In this document: one piece after another, positions 24,214-32,854 of the stretch | How positions within the stretch are numbered: position 1 is the first letter of the stretch | Layout of the letters: the number at the start of each line of letters is the position of its first letter | Assembly (NCBI GenBank): GCA_021286705.1 | Contig: JAJTBW010000023.1 | Coordinates: forward strand, 1-32,854 | Length of the DNA: 32,854 nt | Source: Sphingobacteriia bacterium | Lineage (GTDB): Bacteria > Bacteroidota > Bacteroidia > Bacteroidales > TTA-H9 | Direction of reading: 5' to 3' | Position numbers and translations under genes: made by a program | Notes under the pieces: generated by a model | Told to the model about the DNA's origin: nothing | Database searches by the model: none | Seen by the model: the letters and a program-made list of their open reading frames with translations, nothing else

Positions 24214-24735
24214 CTATTTCTGTATAATCCGCTCGGTTAATGCTGACCCAGTCTTAATATCAACTCCGGTCAGTTCAACCCATGCTACCTTCATAAAACT
24301 ATCAGGCTTTGCTTGCACAAATATTTTCTGAAGCCAAGCTAATTTACCATTTATAATAATTCTGCTCCTCCATACCTTGCCATCCTTTATCACGATTAAT
24401 TTACGTTCAGGAAAGGCGACAAGCGATACTTCAAAGGAACCATCGCTGAATTTTTTTGAGGAATATCCATAAGCCATTGTTCTTTGAATATAATTCAACT
24501 CACTTCTCTCACCTGGATGATCTGTTCTGTTAATCCAATACACATGAATTGGACTATCCTCGTCGGGATTATTACCCTTTAGATTAACATCATAACAAAC
24601 CAGATTTGCATTCTTCGATCTGGCTATATGAAATAATCTATACGGACTATCATCGCTGTTTGAAAATGTAGCATTCAACTGAGAATATAGGCCTATAAAA
24701 AGAAATAGTAATGTCAGTGTAACCCTGGTCTTCAT
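24214..24735 (-). CDS. Secreted DUF4833-like protein
   Basis: With the start chosen at 24735 the product has 173 residues: a signal peptide (MKTRVTLTLLFLFIGLYSQLNA) followed by a beta-rich domain with RLFHIARSKNANLVCYDV, IHVYWINR, ERSELNYIQRTMAYGYS and VWVEL-like strands, resembling DUF4833 as I remember it. Upstream in-frame ATGs at 24825 and 24777 would prepend 30 or 14 residues, which would bury the signal peptide; a -7 box at 24759-24766 inside that extension also argues for the short form. It is convergent with myo-inositol-phosphate synthase and divergent from the DUF5686 gene. Its function is unknown; export to the periplasm or outer membrane is likely. Confidence 0.8.
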   Translation of the reverse strand: MKTRVTLTLLFLFIGLYSQLNATFSNSDDSPYRLFHIARSKNANLVCYDVNLKGNNPDEDSPIHVYWINRTDHPGERSELNYIQRTMAYGYSSKKFSDGSFEVSLVAFPERKLIVIKDGKVWRSRIIINGKLAWLQKIFVQAKPDSFMKVAWVELTGVDIKTGSALTERIIQK

Positions 24736-24758
24736 TTTGCGTCTATATAATTTGATGA

Positions 24759-24766
24759 CAAAATTA
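24759..24766 (-). promoter_or_regulatory. -7 promoter element for the DUF4833-like gene
   Basis: The minus strand reads TAATTTTG, matching TAnnTTTG, giving a predicted start about 17 nt before the ATG at 24735. It would lie inside the coding region if either longer start were used, supporting the shorter one. No -33 element was seen at normal spacing. Confidence 0.5.
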
Positions 24767-24894
24767 TCTGTTTTCATCTCGCTCTCCCTGATTTTTTCTA
24801 TCAAAGAGACAAAAAAAGAGAACATTTAGACCAACTCACTGTTTTAAAGCTACAAAACTATCTAAGAGTAAAGCAATTAAAGGAATTTCACCTT

Positions 24895-27486
24895 ATGACA
24901 TTTCAAGCATCCGTTACGAAAAGAATCTTGCTTCTTATCTTTGTCTTACTTCCCATTTCAATATTTGCTCAAAGTAAACAAACCTTTATCAAAGGTAAAA
25001 TTACTGATGCTCAAACCAATGAGCCTATCCCATTTGCTAATATCTTTTTCAAAGGTACCACGATAGGTACAACAAGTGATTTTGATGGAAATTACTCGCT
25101 CAAGACAGATAAGCCTCTTGATTCATTAAGCGTATTAGTGATTAATTACAAGGGACGAAGTAAAAAAATAAAAAAAGGAATCGCACAAACAATTGATTTC
25201 CAACTTAAACCTACCTCATTTGACTTAAGTCTTGTTGTGGTTAAAGCAGGTGAAAACCCCGCATATGAGATTATTAGAAAAGCCAGAGAAAACAAAGGGA
25301 ACTTTAACATGAACAATCTTGACGCTTATGAATACAAAAGCTACACTAAGATTGACATCTCATTGGACAAGATCACTGAAAAGTTCAGGAACTCAAAAAC
25401 GATGAAGCCCTTTGCCCCAATTTTTGACTCTCTGCAAAAAGCGGCTGGAGAACATGGGCAAGTAGTACTCCCTTTCTTTATAACGGAACAACTCAGTGAT
25501 GTCTATTACTTGAAGGATCCTAAAAGGCAGAAAACCATTATCAATGGAAACAAAATAACAGGCCTGGTAATAGAAAATTTTCAAATATTTGAACAGTTTA
25601 TAGGTAAGGCTTTTCAAGAATATAACTTCAATGATAATTTCGTTAATATCCTTGAAAGGTCTTTCCTATCCCCTATCGGAGCCGGGTCTCTTTCTTTTTA
25701 CGACTACTACATTCAAGATACGATCCCCATTGATAATGACAGCTGCATTGAACTAAAAGTGAAGCCCAGAAACAATGTTGACCTACTTTTTAGCGGGAAA
25801 ATATGGATATCTAAAAAAAACTATGCACTTAGAAGACTAGACCTTGAGATTCTTCCAACTGCAAATATTAACTTCATCGAACGCTATAAAATCCAACAAG
25901 ATTACGAGCAAATTAAGGATAACCAATCATTTGTACCAGCTAAAACTCGTGTTCTTGTCGATTTACAAGATTTAGGGGATTCTACGGCTGGACTAATTGG
26001 CAAATTCTATATCGCTAATAAAGATTTTATCGTCAATCAACCTAAACCAATTAAATTCTACCAGCAAAATCTGGAAATTGACCCAAATAGTAGAAACAAA
26101 GAAGAAGAGTATTGGCAGGCTGAACGTCGAAAAATGATCACAGACGCAGAATCTGTAGAGCGATCCTATTCTGTCATTGATTCATTAAGAAAGTCACCTA
26201 GAATATCCACAATACGAAAAGCTATTCGTATTCTTTGGGACGGATACTACAACTTTAAATATGTGCAACTTGGGCACTGGTATACCATGTTTGGATATAA
26301 TGACGTAGAAGGTTTCCGGTTCCAGACGACACTACAGACTAATATCGATTGGAGTAAAAAATGGATTTTAAAAGGTCATCTTGCCTATGGCTTCAAGGAC
26401 ACTAAATTAAAATACAATGGTCAAGTTGAGTATTTCCTCGACAGAGCAAAATGGAAAAAAATTGGTATACGACATCAATATGATGTTGAACGACTCGGTA
26501 TTGATCCTGATTTCCTTGAATCGCACGTGTTCCTGAATTGGCTGTTTATCTTCTCTAGTCAGTTTGGCTTTCTACAGAGAATGAGTCTGACTGATCAGAC
26601 ACGTATCTGGTATGAAACAGACCATTGGCGAGGATGGAACAGTAAGTTTATTATAAATCACAAACACTTCCAGCCTATAGGCGACTATACCTTTGCATGG
26701 TATGATGATAACAATAACCTTCATTCTGATTTTAGATCTACTGACTTTACCTTTGTTACAAGCTATTCAGCTAAACGTGTTTGGCTCGTTGAAGATAACT
26801 GGCGCTTTGGTGCAGAGTCTCTTCGTGGCAATGTATGGACCTTTAAGGCTACAATGGGTGTCAAAGATATCCTCGGCAGTGACTTCAACTATACCAAGCT
26901 CTCACTTAATGTACAACGCTTTTGGAACACAGGGTACCTTGGACGATTAGATTACAATATCACTGCCACAAAAGTATTTGGAAAAGTTCCTTACCCACTT
27001 GCCAATATTTTCCAAGGTAATGAGCCTATCTTCTCGTCTGAGAAAAGCTATAACCTAATGAACTTCTTTGAATTTGCAGCCGATGCATCAGTAGAAGCCA
27101 TTATTCTTCACCATTTTGATGGTTTACTTTTTAATCGTATCCCACTTCTTAAAAGACTCAAGCTTCGTGAAGTAGCCGGAGTAAATGTTATCTTCTCAAG
27201 CTATGATAATAAAAACTACATACGTACGTTTGATGAGAATGGTAATCCTGGTGGTGATAACCCCAATGGTCTTCTGGCACCTTCTTACAATGGTAGAGAG
27301 ATGACACCCTTCAGGACGATGTCTTGGGAGAAGCCTTATGTCGAAATCTCTTATGGTATTGAAAATTTATTTAAAGTTGTAAGAATTCAAGCTTTCCATC
27401 GTCTAAATTACCTTGACAGGGGTCCTCTTTCTGATAAAAAGGTATATCCCTTTATGATAAAAGCCTCCTTTATGATTCGACTCTAA
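24895..27486 (+). CDS. CarboxypepD_reg / DUF5686-type outer-membrane protein
   Basis: The 863-residue product has a signal peptide (1-25, ending in FAQ), a carboxypeptidase-regulatory-like beta-sandwich (about 30-110: IKGKITDAQTNEPIPFANIFFKGTTIGTTSDFDGNYSL), then a long DUF5686-like region beginning ENPAYEIIRKARENKGNFN. The C-terminal part, rich in aromatic strands and ending FMIKASFMIRL, looks like an outer-membrane beta-barrel with a standard final strand. Unlike SusC-type receptors it has no plug domain or TonB box that I can see. It is divergent from the DUF4833 gene (159 bp between starts) and ends 10 bp before an ABC transporter ATPase, so the three genes at 24895-29209 are probably one operon. 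The role is unknown; envelope maintenance or transport is a reasonable guess. Confidence 0.88.
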   Translation: MTFQASVTKRILLLIFVLLPISIFAQSKQTFIKGKITDAQTNEPIPFANIFFKGTTIGTTSDFDGNYSLKTDKPLDSLSVLVINYKGRSKKIKKGIAQTIDFQLKPTSFDLSLVVVKAGENPAYEIIRKARENKGNFNMNNLDAYEYKSYTKIDISLDKITEKFRNSKTMKPFAPIFDSLQKAAGEHGQVVLPFFITEQLSDVYYLKDPKRQKTIINGNKITGLVIENFQIFEQFIGKAFQEYNFNDNFVNILERSFLSPIGAGSLSFYDYYIQDTIPIDNDSCIELKVKPRNNVDLLFSGKIWISKKNYALRRLDLEILPTANINFIERYKIQQDYEQIKDNQSFVPAKTRVLVDLQDLGDSTAGLIGKFYIANKDFIVNQPKPIKFYQQNLEIDPNSRNKEEEYWQAERRKMITDAESVERSYSVIDSLRKSPRISTIRKAIRILWDGYYNFKYVQLGHWYTMFGYNDVEGFRFQTTLQTNIDWSKKWILKGHLAYGFKDTKLKYNGQVEYFLDRAKWKKIGIRHQYDVERLGIDPDFLESHVFLNWLFIFSSQFGFLQRMSLTDQTRIWYETDHWRGWNSKFIINHKHFQPIGDYTFAWYDDNNNLHSDFRSTDFTFVTSYSAKRVWLVEDNWRFGAESLRGNVWTFKATMGVKDILGSDFNYTKLSLNVQRFWNTGYLGRLDYNITATKVFGKVPYPLANIFQGNEPIFSSEKSYNLMNFFEFAADASVEAIILHHFDGLLFNRIPLLKRLKLREVAGVNVIFSSYDNKNYIRTFDENGNPGGDNPNGLLAPSYNGREMTPFRTMSWEKPYVEISYGIENLFKVVRIQAFHRLNYLDRGPLSDKKVYPFMIKASFMIRL

Positions 27487-27496
27487 TACTATTTGC

Positions 27497-28399
27497 ATGA
27501 ATTCAATACTTCAAATCGAAGGTCTAAGCAAAAAATTCGGCAAAATTGAAGCCGTTAAAAACCTAAACCTCTCCATAAACCAAGGAGAGGTTTTCGGTAT
27601 TTTAGGTCCTAATGGAAGTGGCAAAACCACCACCCTTGGAATGGTACTAGGCGTAGTCCATCAATCAGCAGGTACCTATAAATGGTTTGGCCAGGAACCA
27701 TCTAATGACATCCGAAAAAAGATCGGATCCGTTCTCGAAACGCCCAACTTCTATCCTTATTTGAGCGCTAGAAATAATCTAAAGCTAGCTGCTAGGATCA
27801 AAGGTGTCGATTTCTCGACCATTGATGAGGTTCTGACTACTGTTGGCCTATTTGAAAGAGCAGAGAGCCCCTTTAGAACATTTAGCTATGGGATGAAACA
27901 GAGACTAGCAATCGGAGCTGCCCTATTGGGTAACCCTCAAGCCCTGATTCTTGATGAGCCAACAAATGGATTAGATCCGCAGGGGATCGCTGAAATAAGA
28001 CAATTGGTAACAAAGATTGCCTCTAGAGGAATTACAATCATCCTGGCCAGCCACCTACTTGACGAAGTTCAAAAGATCTGTTCTCATGTTGCCATAATCA
28101 GAAAAGGTCAACTTCTTTTCTCAGGAGCAGTTGACAGCATACTTGGTACCACCGACAGCCTGGAAATAGGCGCAGAAAATATGGTAGCCCTTCAACAACA
28201 CCTCCTGAATTACCAAGATGTCAAAGAGGTCAAACAAGAAAATGGACTTCTAATCGTGAACTTCTCTCAAAAGCCAAATCCAGCCGATCTTAACCAATGG
28301 CTTACCAATCAAGGTATCTATATTAGCCATTTGGCCTATCGCCAAAGATCATTAGAAAGCCAGTTCCTTGAATTATTAAAGAACCCCTCTAAGAGCTAA
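27497..28399 (+). CDS. ABC transporter ATP-binding protein
   Basis: A 300-residue ABC ATPase with Walker A GPNGSGKTT (37-45), a signature loop degenerate from LSGGQ (FSYGMKQRL), Walker B with D-loop LILDEPTNGLDP, and a switch His in ILASHLLDEV. The last 70 residues form a small C-terminal extension typical of gliding/bacitracin/Na+-export type ATPases (CcmA or DrrA-like). It starts 10 bp after the outer-membrane protein and ends 3 bp before the permease, forming a half-pair that would dimerise. The substrate is not evident from sequence. Confidence 0.95.
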   Translation: MNSILQIEGLSKKFGKIEAVKNLNLSINQGEVFGILGPNGSGKTTTLGMVLGVVHQSAGTYKWFGQEPSNDIRKKIGSVLETPNFYPYLSARNNLKLAARIKGVDFSTIDEVLTTVGLFERAESPFRTFSYGMKQRLAIGAALLGNPQALILDEPTNGLDPQGIAEIRQLVTKIASRGITIILASHLLDEVQKICSHVAIIRKGQLLFSGAVDSILGTTDSLEIGAENMVALQQHLLNYQDVKEVKQENGLLIVNFSQKPNPADLNQWLTNQGIYISHLAYRQRSLESQFLELLKNPSKS

Positions 28400-28402
28400 A
28401 AA

Positions 28403-29209
28403 ATGATTAAACTACTGCAAATTGAGTATAATAAAATCAGCCGATACTGGATCTTCTGGGGAATGGCTATAATCCTTACAGTGGGACTGACTACACTTTA
28501 CTGGGGTATAGAACCTTTCATAAATGAAAATGTTAAAGGCCCTTCGAATGCACCAATCCCTATCCCTCAATTCTCACTTTATGAATTTCCAAACATCTGG
28601 CATAACCTGACTTATCTTGCAGGGATGCGCTTTTTCCTACTCTTCCCTGCCCTACTTATCACTCTGATTGTTACCAATGAATATACTTATAGAACATTAA
28701 GACAAAACGTTATTGATGGTCTAAGTCGTAATGAGATTGTAACTTCCAAGATTATTTTGGTCTTTGTAATATCAGCCTCTCTAGTGGTTTTACTTTTAAT
28801 TAATGGATTCCTCCTTGGACTTAGTCATTCTAAAGACTCCTCTATTCTGTTGGTATTTGAGAAGTTCCACTACCTAGGCGCCTACTTTTTAGAAGTTTTT
28901 GCCTTTGGAATGTTAGCTCTTTTGATAGGTACTCTTGTAAAGAAAGCACTCTTTGCTATAGGAATATTACTTACATACTCCGTTATTCTAGAACCAATAG
29001 CACACCACTATTCACCGGAATGGCTTCAACGAATCTTTCCACTAGCCGCTATTGGGCGGTTAATTGATGTACCTAACAGTGGTCTAATGCGTATGTTTGG
29101 AGTAAACTTCAGAACTTATATCGACTTCTTGGATGTCATAATCGTCTTGGCTTGGACTATCATTTTTGCTCTACTCACCTATCTTATAATCAGAAAGCGT
29201 GACCTATAA
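28403..29209 (+). CDS. ABC-2-type transporter permease
   Basis: The 268-residue membrane protein has about six transmembrane helices: a first one near 15-35 (YWIFWGMAIILTVGLTTLYW), a periplasmic segment (36-75), a second near 76-95, the cytoplasmic coupling stretch TNEYTYRTLRQNVIDGLSRNEIV, and four more. The segment TNEYxxRTxRQNxxDGLSR is typical of the ABC-2 permeases paired with this ATPase class in Bacteroidota. It starts 3 bp after the ATPase gene and is followed by a strong terminator, so it closes the operon. Substrate unknown. Confidence 0.92.
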   Translation: MIKLLQIEYNKISRYWIFWGMAIILTVGLTTLYWGIEPFINENVKGPSNAPIPIPQFSLYEFPNIWHNLTYLAGMRFFLLFPALLITLIVTNEYTYRTLRQNVIDGLSRNEIVTSKIILVFVISASLVVLLLINGFLLGLSHSKDSSILLVFEKFHYLGAYFLEVFAFGMLALLIGTLVKKALFAIGILLTYSVILEPIAHHYSPEWLQRIFPLAAIGRLIDVPNSGLMRMFGVNFRTYIDFLDVIIVLAWTIIFALLTYLIIRKRDL

Positions 29210-29276
29210 ATAGTAGTAAGTATTGAAATCTATGCTTAAAGAATACTCATTGAATTAATCTTTTATAATGTATTGT

Positions 29277-29313
29277 ATGTAAAAGGCTGCCTAAATTGGG
29301 CAGCCTTTTACAT
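29277..29313. terminator. Terminator of the ABC transporter operon
   Basis: A 15-bp perfect stem (ATGTAAAAGGCTGCC / GGCAGCCTTTTACAT) with a seven-base loop, 67 bp after the permease stop. The AAAAGG...CCTTTT core resembles the terminator at 5862. Confidence 0.9.
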
Positions 29314-29575
29314 TTGTCAGTCCTCTTCCCGGCTATTTTTAAGTTATCCCAATTTAATCTCAAACATTTAATACATAAACCTGAAAGCTAACTATTCTAA
29401 TAACGGGTATTATTGCACCTCAATAATTAACCTCTAATCTATACTGTTTTTAGATCAAAATCTATAACTATTTACATCAACTGAGCAAGAAAAATGATCC
29501 ATAAAACCAGAGTGTAACAAAATAATACGTAATTTTGAAGTACAATTTGTTCTTAATTGTCCTAAATATATACAC
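29314..29575 (+). promoter_or_regulatory. Non-coding region and promoter of the CoA-transferase gene
   Basis: No gene is seen between the terminator and the ATG at 29576. TAATTTTG at 29530-29537 is an exact -7 match, with a leader of about 32 nt. The region is AT-rich; no operator-like palindrome stands out. Confidence 0.4.
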
Positions 29576-30871
29576 ATGTATAAGATCATTAGCTTTCAGG
29601 AAGCAGTAAAAGCTATTAAAAGTGGGGATCATATTCTGATACACAGTGTTGCCTGTGCACCCCAAGGATTAATTAACGCTATGGTTGATCGTGGCCGGCA
29701 AGGCGAAATCAAAAACATCACCATTCATCATTTACATACTGAGGGTCCTGCCCCTTATACTGAGCCAGAATTTGAAGGCATTTTCCAATTAGATTCTTTT
29801 TTCGTTGGTCATAATGTGAGGAAGCAGACTCAATCAGGTTATGCTGATTACATCCCTGTATTCCTTAACGAAACACAGAAGCTCATAAGAGATCGTGTTA
29901 TCCCAATGAATGTAGCCATGGTTCAGGTTAGCCCTCCTAACAAACATGGATGGGTCTCTTTAGGAACCTCTGTTGACACCACCCTTGCCGCTATTGGAGT
30001 GGCAGATGTTGTTATCGGTGTCATTAATCCAAACGTTCCAAGAGCATTTGGTGATGCAATGATTCACATTAGCAACCTTACACATGTTTGTGAAGACAAC
30101 ACCCCTCTTACGGAAGCAGCTCCTGGTCCTATTAGTGCAGTTGAATACGCTATTGGTTCTCACGTAGCTAACTTAGTAGAAGACGGTGCTACTCTTCAAA
30201 TGGGTATCGGAGCAATCCCAAACGCTGTTCTTGCTCAACTAACAAACCACAAAAACCTTGGTGTTCACACCGAGATGTTTTCTGATGGATTATTACCACT
30301 CGTTGCTTCTGGAGTAGTTAACGGTAAAAATAAGTGCATTGACAGAGGCAAAATCGTATCAACCTTCCTAATGGGATCTAGGAAACTTTACGATTTCATC
30401 GATGATAACCCAGGTGTTCTGATGAAGGATGTAGGCTATACTAACAGCGTTGATGTGATCTGTAGAAATCCTAAAGTTACATCCATCAACTCTGCCATTC
30501 AGGTCGACTTAACGGGGCAGGTTTGCGCCGATTCTATCGGGACTAAATTCTACTCTGGTGTAGGTGGTCAGATCGATTTTATCAGAGGTGCTGCTCACTC
30601 TCAAGGCGGAAAACCTATCATTGCCTTGCCATCAATGACTGAAAAGGGAATCAGTAAGATTGCTCCTACTCTTAATCTTGGAGCCGGTGTCGTCACAACC
30701 AGAGCCAACATCCACTGGGTTGTAACTGAACATGGCGCAGTTAATCTCTACGGAAAATCTCTGCAAGAGAGAGCTAAACTCCTTATCAGCATCGCAGATC
30801 CCTCACAAAAAGAGATGCTCGAAAAGGCTGCTTTCGAAAGATTCGGACAGCATTTCCTTAACCGATACTAA
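29576..30871 (+). CDS. Acetyl-CoA hydrolase / CoA-transferase family enzyme
   Basis: This 431-residue cytoplasmic enzyme resembles 4-hydroxybutyrate CoA-transferase and acetyl-CoA hydrolase. Typical parts are VQVSPPNKHGWVSLGTSVD (117-135), the CoA-binding MGIGAIPNAVLAQL (209-222), the catalytic Glu233 in VHTEMFSDG that forms the glutamyl-CoA intermediate, and the C-terminal TRANIHWVVTEHGAVNLYGKSL. It probably swaps CoA between acetyl-CoA and an organic acid such as butyrate, propionate, succinate or 4-hydroxybutyrate; the substrate is not readable from motifs. It has its own -7 box and terminator, so it is likely monocistronic. Confidence 0.92.
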   Translation: MYKIISFQEAVKAIKSGDHILIHSVACAPQGLINAMVDRGRQGEIKNITIHHLHTEGPAPYTEPEFEGIFQLDSFFVGHNVRKQTQSGYADYIPVFLNETQKLIRDRVIPMNVAMVQVSPPNKHGWVSLGTSVDTTLAAIGVADVVIGVINPNVPRAFGDAMIHISNLTHVCEDNTPLTEAAPGPISAVEYAIGSHVANLVEDGATLQMGIGAIPNAVLAQLTNHKNLGVHTEMFSDGLLPLVASGVVNGKNKCIDRGKIVSTFLMGSRKLYDFIDDNPGVLMKDVGYTNSVDVICRNPKVTSINSAIQVDLTGQVCADSIGTKFYSGVGGQIDFIRGAAHSQGGKPIIALPSMTEKGISKIAPTLNLGAGVVTTRANIHWVVTEHGAVNLYGKSLQERAKLLISIADPSQKEMLEKAAFERFGQHFLNRY

Positions 30872-30965
30872 TTAAGAATGTCTTAGAAGAATTGACACAA
30901 TATCTTATTATAGATTCTAATAGTTAATCTTCTGAAGGCATTCTATACCTAATAATTAGTGATCA

Positions 30966-31011
30966 AAACGCCAAAAGGTACTCGAAGTATTTCGGGTTCC
31001 TTTTGGCGTTT
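30966..31011 (+). terminator. Terminator after the CoA-transferase gene
   Basis: A long hairpin with arms at 30966-30986 and 30991-31011: 13 perfect pairs (AAACGCCAAAAGG / CCTTTTGGCGTTT), one mismatch, then a shorter paired stretch with a G-T pair, and a four-base loop. Confidence 0.85.
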
Positions 31012-31050
31012 AACATGTATTCAAGTGACCCATCTTAATTAATTACATGC

Positions 31051-31058
31051 TAATTTTG
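31051..31058 (+). promoter_or_regulatory. -7 promoter element before the glycosyltransferase gene
   Basis: TAATTTTG matches TAnnTTTG. It lies only five bases before the first ATG (31063); transcription would then begin at about that codon, favouring the internal ATG at 31087 as the true start. Confidence 0.4.
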
Positions 31059-31062
31059 TATC

Positions 31063-32322
31063 ATGTACCAAACAAATTCTTCTCATATGCTATCTGTTGG
31101 TGTTGCCGTTCCTTTATTCAAAGAGAAGGATTGCATAGAAAGCCTCTTAAAATGCCTATCTAATCAAATCGTCAAACCCTCACTAGTTGCGTTCTGTATA
31201 AATCAACCCGAGATACCGGTAAACTGCCATGTTTTAGATAAAAACAATGACCCAGACTACCTGAACAATCTGAATACCGAATTTATCATTCGTGAAACAA
31301 AGACGCCTTTTCAAATATTGATTGCAGATAACTACTCCCCTGGAAAGAGATGGGATAGAAAACTACACGGAGCCGGTCTTGCCAGAAAAAGTGCCATTAA
31401 TCTGTTATTACAGCAATCTAACCCGCCCGACATCCTTATCTTTATGGATGCCGATACATTCTATCCACAGAATTACATTCAATCTATTCTCAAAAATTTC
31501 ACCGATAAGCCTTCTATCGACGCAATTGCCGCCCCTTACTATCATGATCTAAATAACTATGATCCTATTGATAGAGCAATCCTGCGTTATGAAATACATC
31601 TGCGATGGATTGCCATCAATTCATTACAACAAAGCCTTCCCTTTTCCTTTACCGCTTTCGGTTCAGCAATTTCTTGTCGTACAACAAGCTATCTAAAGTT
31701 TGGCGGGATGTCGAATAACCAAGCGGGTGAGGACTTCTATTTCCTACAAAAAATAGTAAAAAAGGGTATCTTAGCTACATGGAACCCTATCGCCGTTTCT
31801 CCTTCTACAAGGCTTTCAAACAGAGTAATTTTCGGAACTGGTCCCGCATTAGCATCCGGAGCCAACAAGATATCAGAACAGTACCCACTTTTCAACCCAG
31901 GCTCATTTATCGAACTCAATTCGATCTACAACTTTCTAGGTAATTTGGATCAGCGATCAAATCAACTTCTTCAACAAGAATCCTGGACTGAACCACTTAG
32001 TCTTTTACTGCTTATACTGAACAAAGAAAAGATCGTTGATATAGTTACCCAAATAATGAACACCAAGAGACCAAAGCAACAGCTTGTTAAGGAAAAGATA
32101 GATGGCTTAAAATCTCTTCAATACTTAAAAACAAGAGAAGGATTTCACAACAACACTAATGATTTATACCGATCCTATGAAACTATAAAACCCTTACCCA
32201 AGTCCCTTCAAAAAGTTAAGAATCAATTCATGTCCATTTCAACCAACGACCTGAATCGAATCCGTAACATTCTTTATTACCTCGAACTTAAACTTAGATT
32301 CAAAGAATGGCAAACCTTATAA
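31063..32322 (+). CDS. Family 2 glycosyltransferase
   Basis: The 419-residue protein has an N-terminal GT-A fold of the GT2 type: SVGVAVPLFKEKDCIESLLKCL (11-32), the divalent-cation DxD MDADTFYP (128-135), and a GEDFYFLQKIVKKG acceptor/catalytic segment around 225-240. There is no transmembrane anchor, and the last 130 residues are helical and unassigned. Upstream ATG 31063 is used, but the domain begins at the ninth residue (ATG 31087), and the -7 box would put transcription at the first ATG, so 31087 may be the real start. The gene overlaps miaA by 16 bp. The sugar and acceptor are unknown; no polysaccharide cluster is nearby. Confidence 0.87.
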   Translation: MYQTNSSHMLSVGVAVPLFKEKDCIESLLKCLSNQIVKPSLVAFCINQPEIPVNCHVLDKNNDPDYLNNLNTEFIIRETKTPFQILIADNYSPGKRWDRKLHGAGLARKSAINLLLQQSNPPDILIFMDADTFYPQNYIQSILKNFTDKPSIDAIAAPYYHDLNNYDPIDRAILRYEIHLRWIAINSLQQSLPFSFTAFGSAISCRTTSYLKFGGMSNNQAGEDFYFLQKIVKKGILATWNPIAVSPSTRLSNRVIFGTGPALASGANKISEQYPLFNPGSFIELNSIYNFLGNLDQRSNQLLQQESWTEPLSLLLLILNKEKIVDIVTQIMNTKRPKQQLVKEKIDGLKSLQYLKTREGFHNNTNDLYRSYETIKPLPKSLQKVKNQFMSISTNDLNRIRNILYYLELKLRFKEWQTL

Positions 32323-32854
32323 AGCCTTTAATTACTATACTTGGTGCTACAGCAACGGGTAAGACCAAAGTTGCAGCCAATTTGGCGTATCAATTAGATG
32401 GAGAAATAATAAGTGCCGACAGTCGACAGGTATATCGCGGAATGGATATTGGCACTGGTAAAGATCTTGAAGATTACACAGTAAACGGAAACACTATTGC
32501 CTATCATCTTATTGATATCAAAGAGCCGGGATACGAGTATAATATTCACGAATTTGGTATGGATGCCCGAAACGCTCTCGATATTATTAACGAAAAAAGC
32601 AAACAACCTATTCTCTGTGGCGGCTCAGGAATGTATATTGAATCTTTTCTCAAAGGTTGGGCAAGAAAAGAAAGGGGAGTAAATTCTTCCCTTATTGACA
32701 ATCTCTCTAACCTATCCAACAACGAACTTATAGCCATCCTCAACAGACAAACCACACCACACAACACAACAGACCTCATCGATCGAAATCGCCTCTTAAA
32801 AGCCACCGAAATCGCTTTATTGGGCAATTCGGAAGAACAAATACCATCAATAAT
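32307..32854 (+). CDS. miaA: tRNA dimethylallyltransferase MiaA (3' end outside the window)
   Basis: An open frame of 182 complete codons runs to the window edge with no stop. It transfers a dimethylallyl group to A37 of tRNAs reading UNN codons. Visible are the P-loop GATATGKT (13-20), the catalytic Asp38 in ADSRQVYRGMDIGTGKDL, CGGSGMYIE, and NRLLKATEIAL near the edge. IGTGKDLEDY in place of the standard IGTAKP suggests the Bacteroidota variant or second MiaA paralogue. The ATG at 32307 lies inside the end of the glycosyltransferase gene (16-bp overlap), so the two are probably cotranscribed. Confidence 0.93.
   Translation, partial: MANLIKPLITILGATATGKTKVAANLAYQLDGEIISADSRQVYRGMDIGTGKDLEDYTVNGNTIAYHLIDIKEPGYEYNIHEFGMDARNALDIINEKSKQPILCGGSGMYIESFLKGWARKERGVNSSLIDNLSNLSNNELIAILNRQTTPHNTTDLIDRNRLLKATEIALLGNSEEQIPSI

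Noticed and set aside
8281..31040. Shared 11-mer CCATCTTAATT at 8281-8291 and 31030-31040 upstream of two -7 boxes
   Set aside because: The distance to the -7 box differs (1 versus 10 bases between), so it is probably chance in AT-rich DNA.
32394..32827. Open frames on both strands over the last 450 bases
   Set aside because: They are shadows of miaA, whose motifs are unambiguous and whose frame stays open to the edge.

Overview
The window is AT-rich chromosomal DNA from a member of the Bacteroidota, most likely Bacteroidales or Marinilabiliales. The evidence is protein content (a Bacteroidota-style DnaA, a CarboxypepD_reg/DUF5686 outer-membrane protein, serine palmitoyltransferase, a myo-inositol-phosphate synthase operon, and MiaA with the IGTGKD variant) together with several upstream regions carrying the Bacteroidota -7 promoter element TAnnTTTG. 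No tRNA, rRNA, CRISPR array, transposase or integrase was seen.

Layout. 1-272: an 11-bp minisatellite and no supported gene. 273-5840: an XRE-type regulator divergent from a giant secreted TPR-repeat protein; the 357-bp gap holds five copies of a 12-bp palindrome in a near mirror-symmetric layout, the outermost two coinciding with -7 boxes facing each gene. 5841-8100: dnaA behind a 0.8-kb non-coding stretch (possible oriC, not proven). 8401-10625: low-molecular-weight tyrosine phosphatase, a threonine/serine dehydratase-type PLP enzyme and an RsmI-like methyltransferase.

10786-24140 is the core of interest: a run of thirteen + strand genes that reads as one locus for sphingolipid and polar-headgroup (including inositol) lipid synthesis. 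The first block (10786-17810) has serine palmitoyltransferase, two tandem GNAT-like acyltransferases (candidate ceramide N-acyltransferases), a HisC-like aminotransferase, a CDP-alcohol phosphotransferase, a LicC-like cytidylyltransferase and a LysE-like membrane protein, mostly overlapping or with tiny gaps. A second nucleotidyltransferase (17942) follows with its own upstream region. The last block (18703-24140) is a tight operon: a TetR regulator with a 9-bp-arm palindrome on its own promoter, an ATP-grasp enzyme, a second CDP-alcohol phosphotransferase that lacks the fourth conserved Asp, a flippase-like membrane protein, a HAD phosphatase and myo-inositol-phosphate synthase, ending at a strong bidirectional terminator. 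The proposed logic is: serine + acyl-CoA to 3-ketosphinganine, N-acylation to ceramide, activation of one or two phospho-alcohols as CDP derivatives, and their transfer onto a lipid; glucose-6-phosphate supplies inositol phosphate. No 3-ketosphinganine reductase is in the window.

24214-29209: a convergent DUF4833-like secreted protein, then an outer-membrane CarboxypepD_reg/DUF5686 protein with an ABC ATPase/permease pair. 29576-32854: an acetyl-CoA hydrolase/CoA-transferase family enzyme, a family 2 glycosyltransferase and a miaA gene cut off by the window end. Functions are inferred from reading motifs; no database search was possible.
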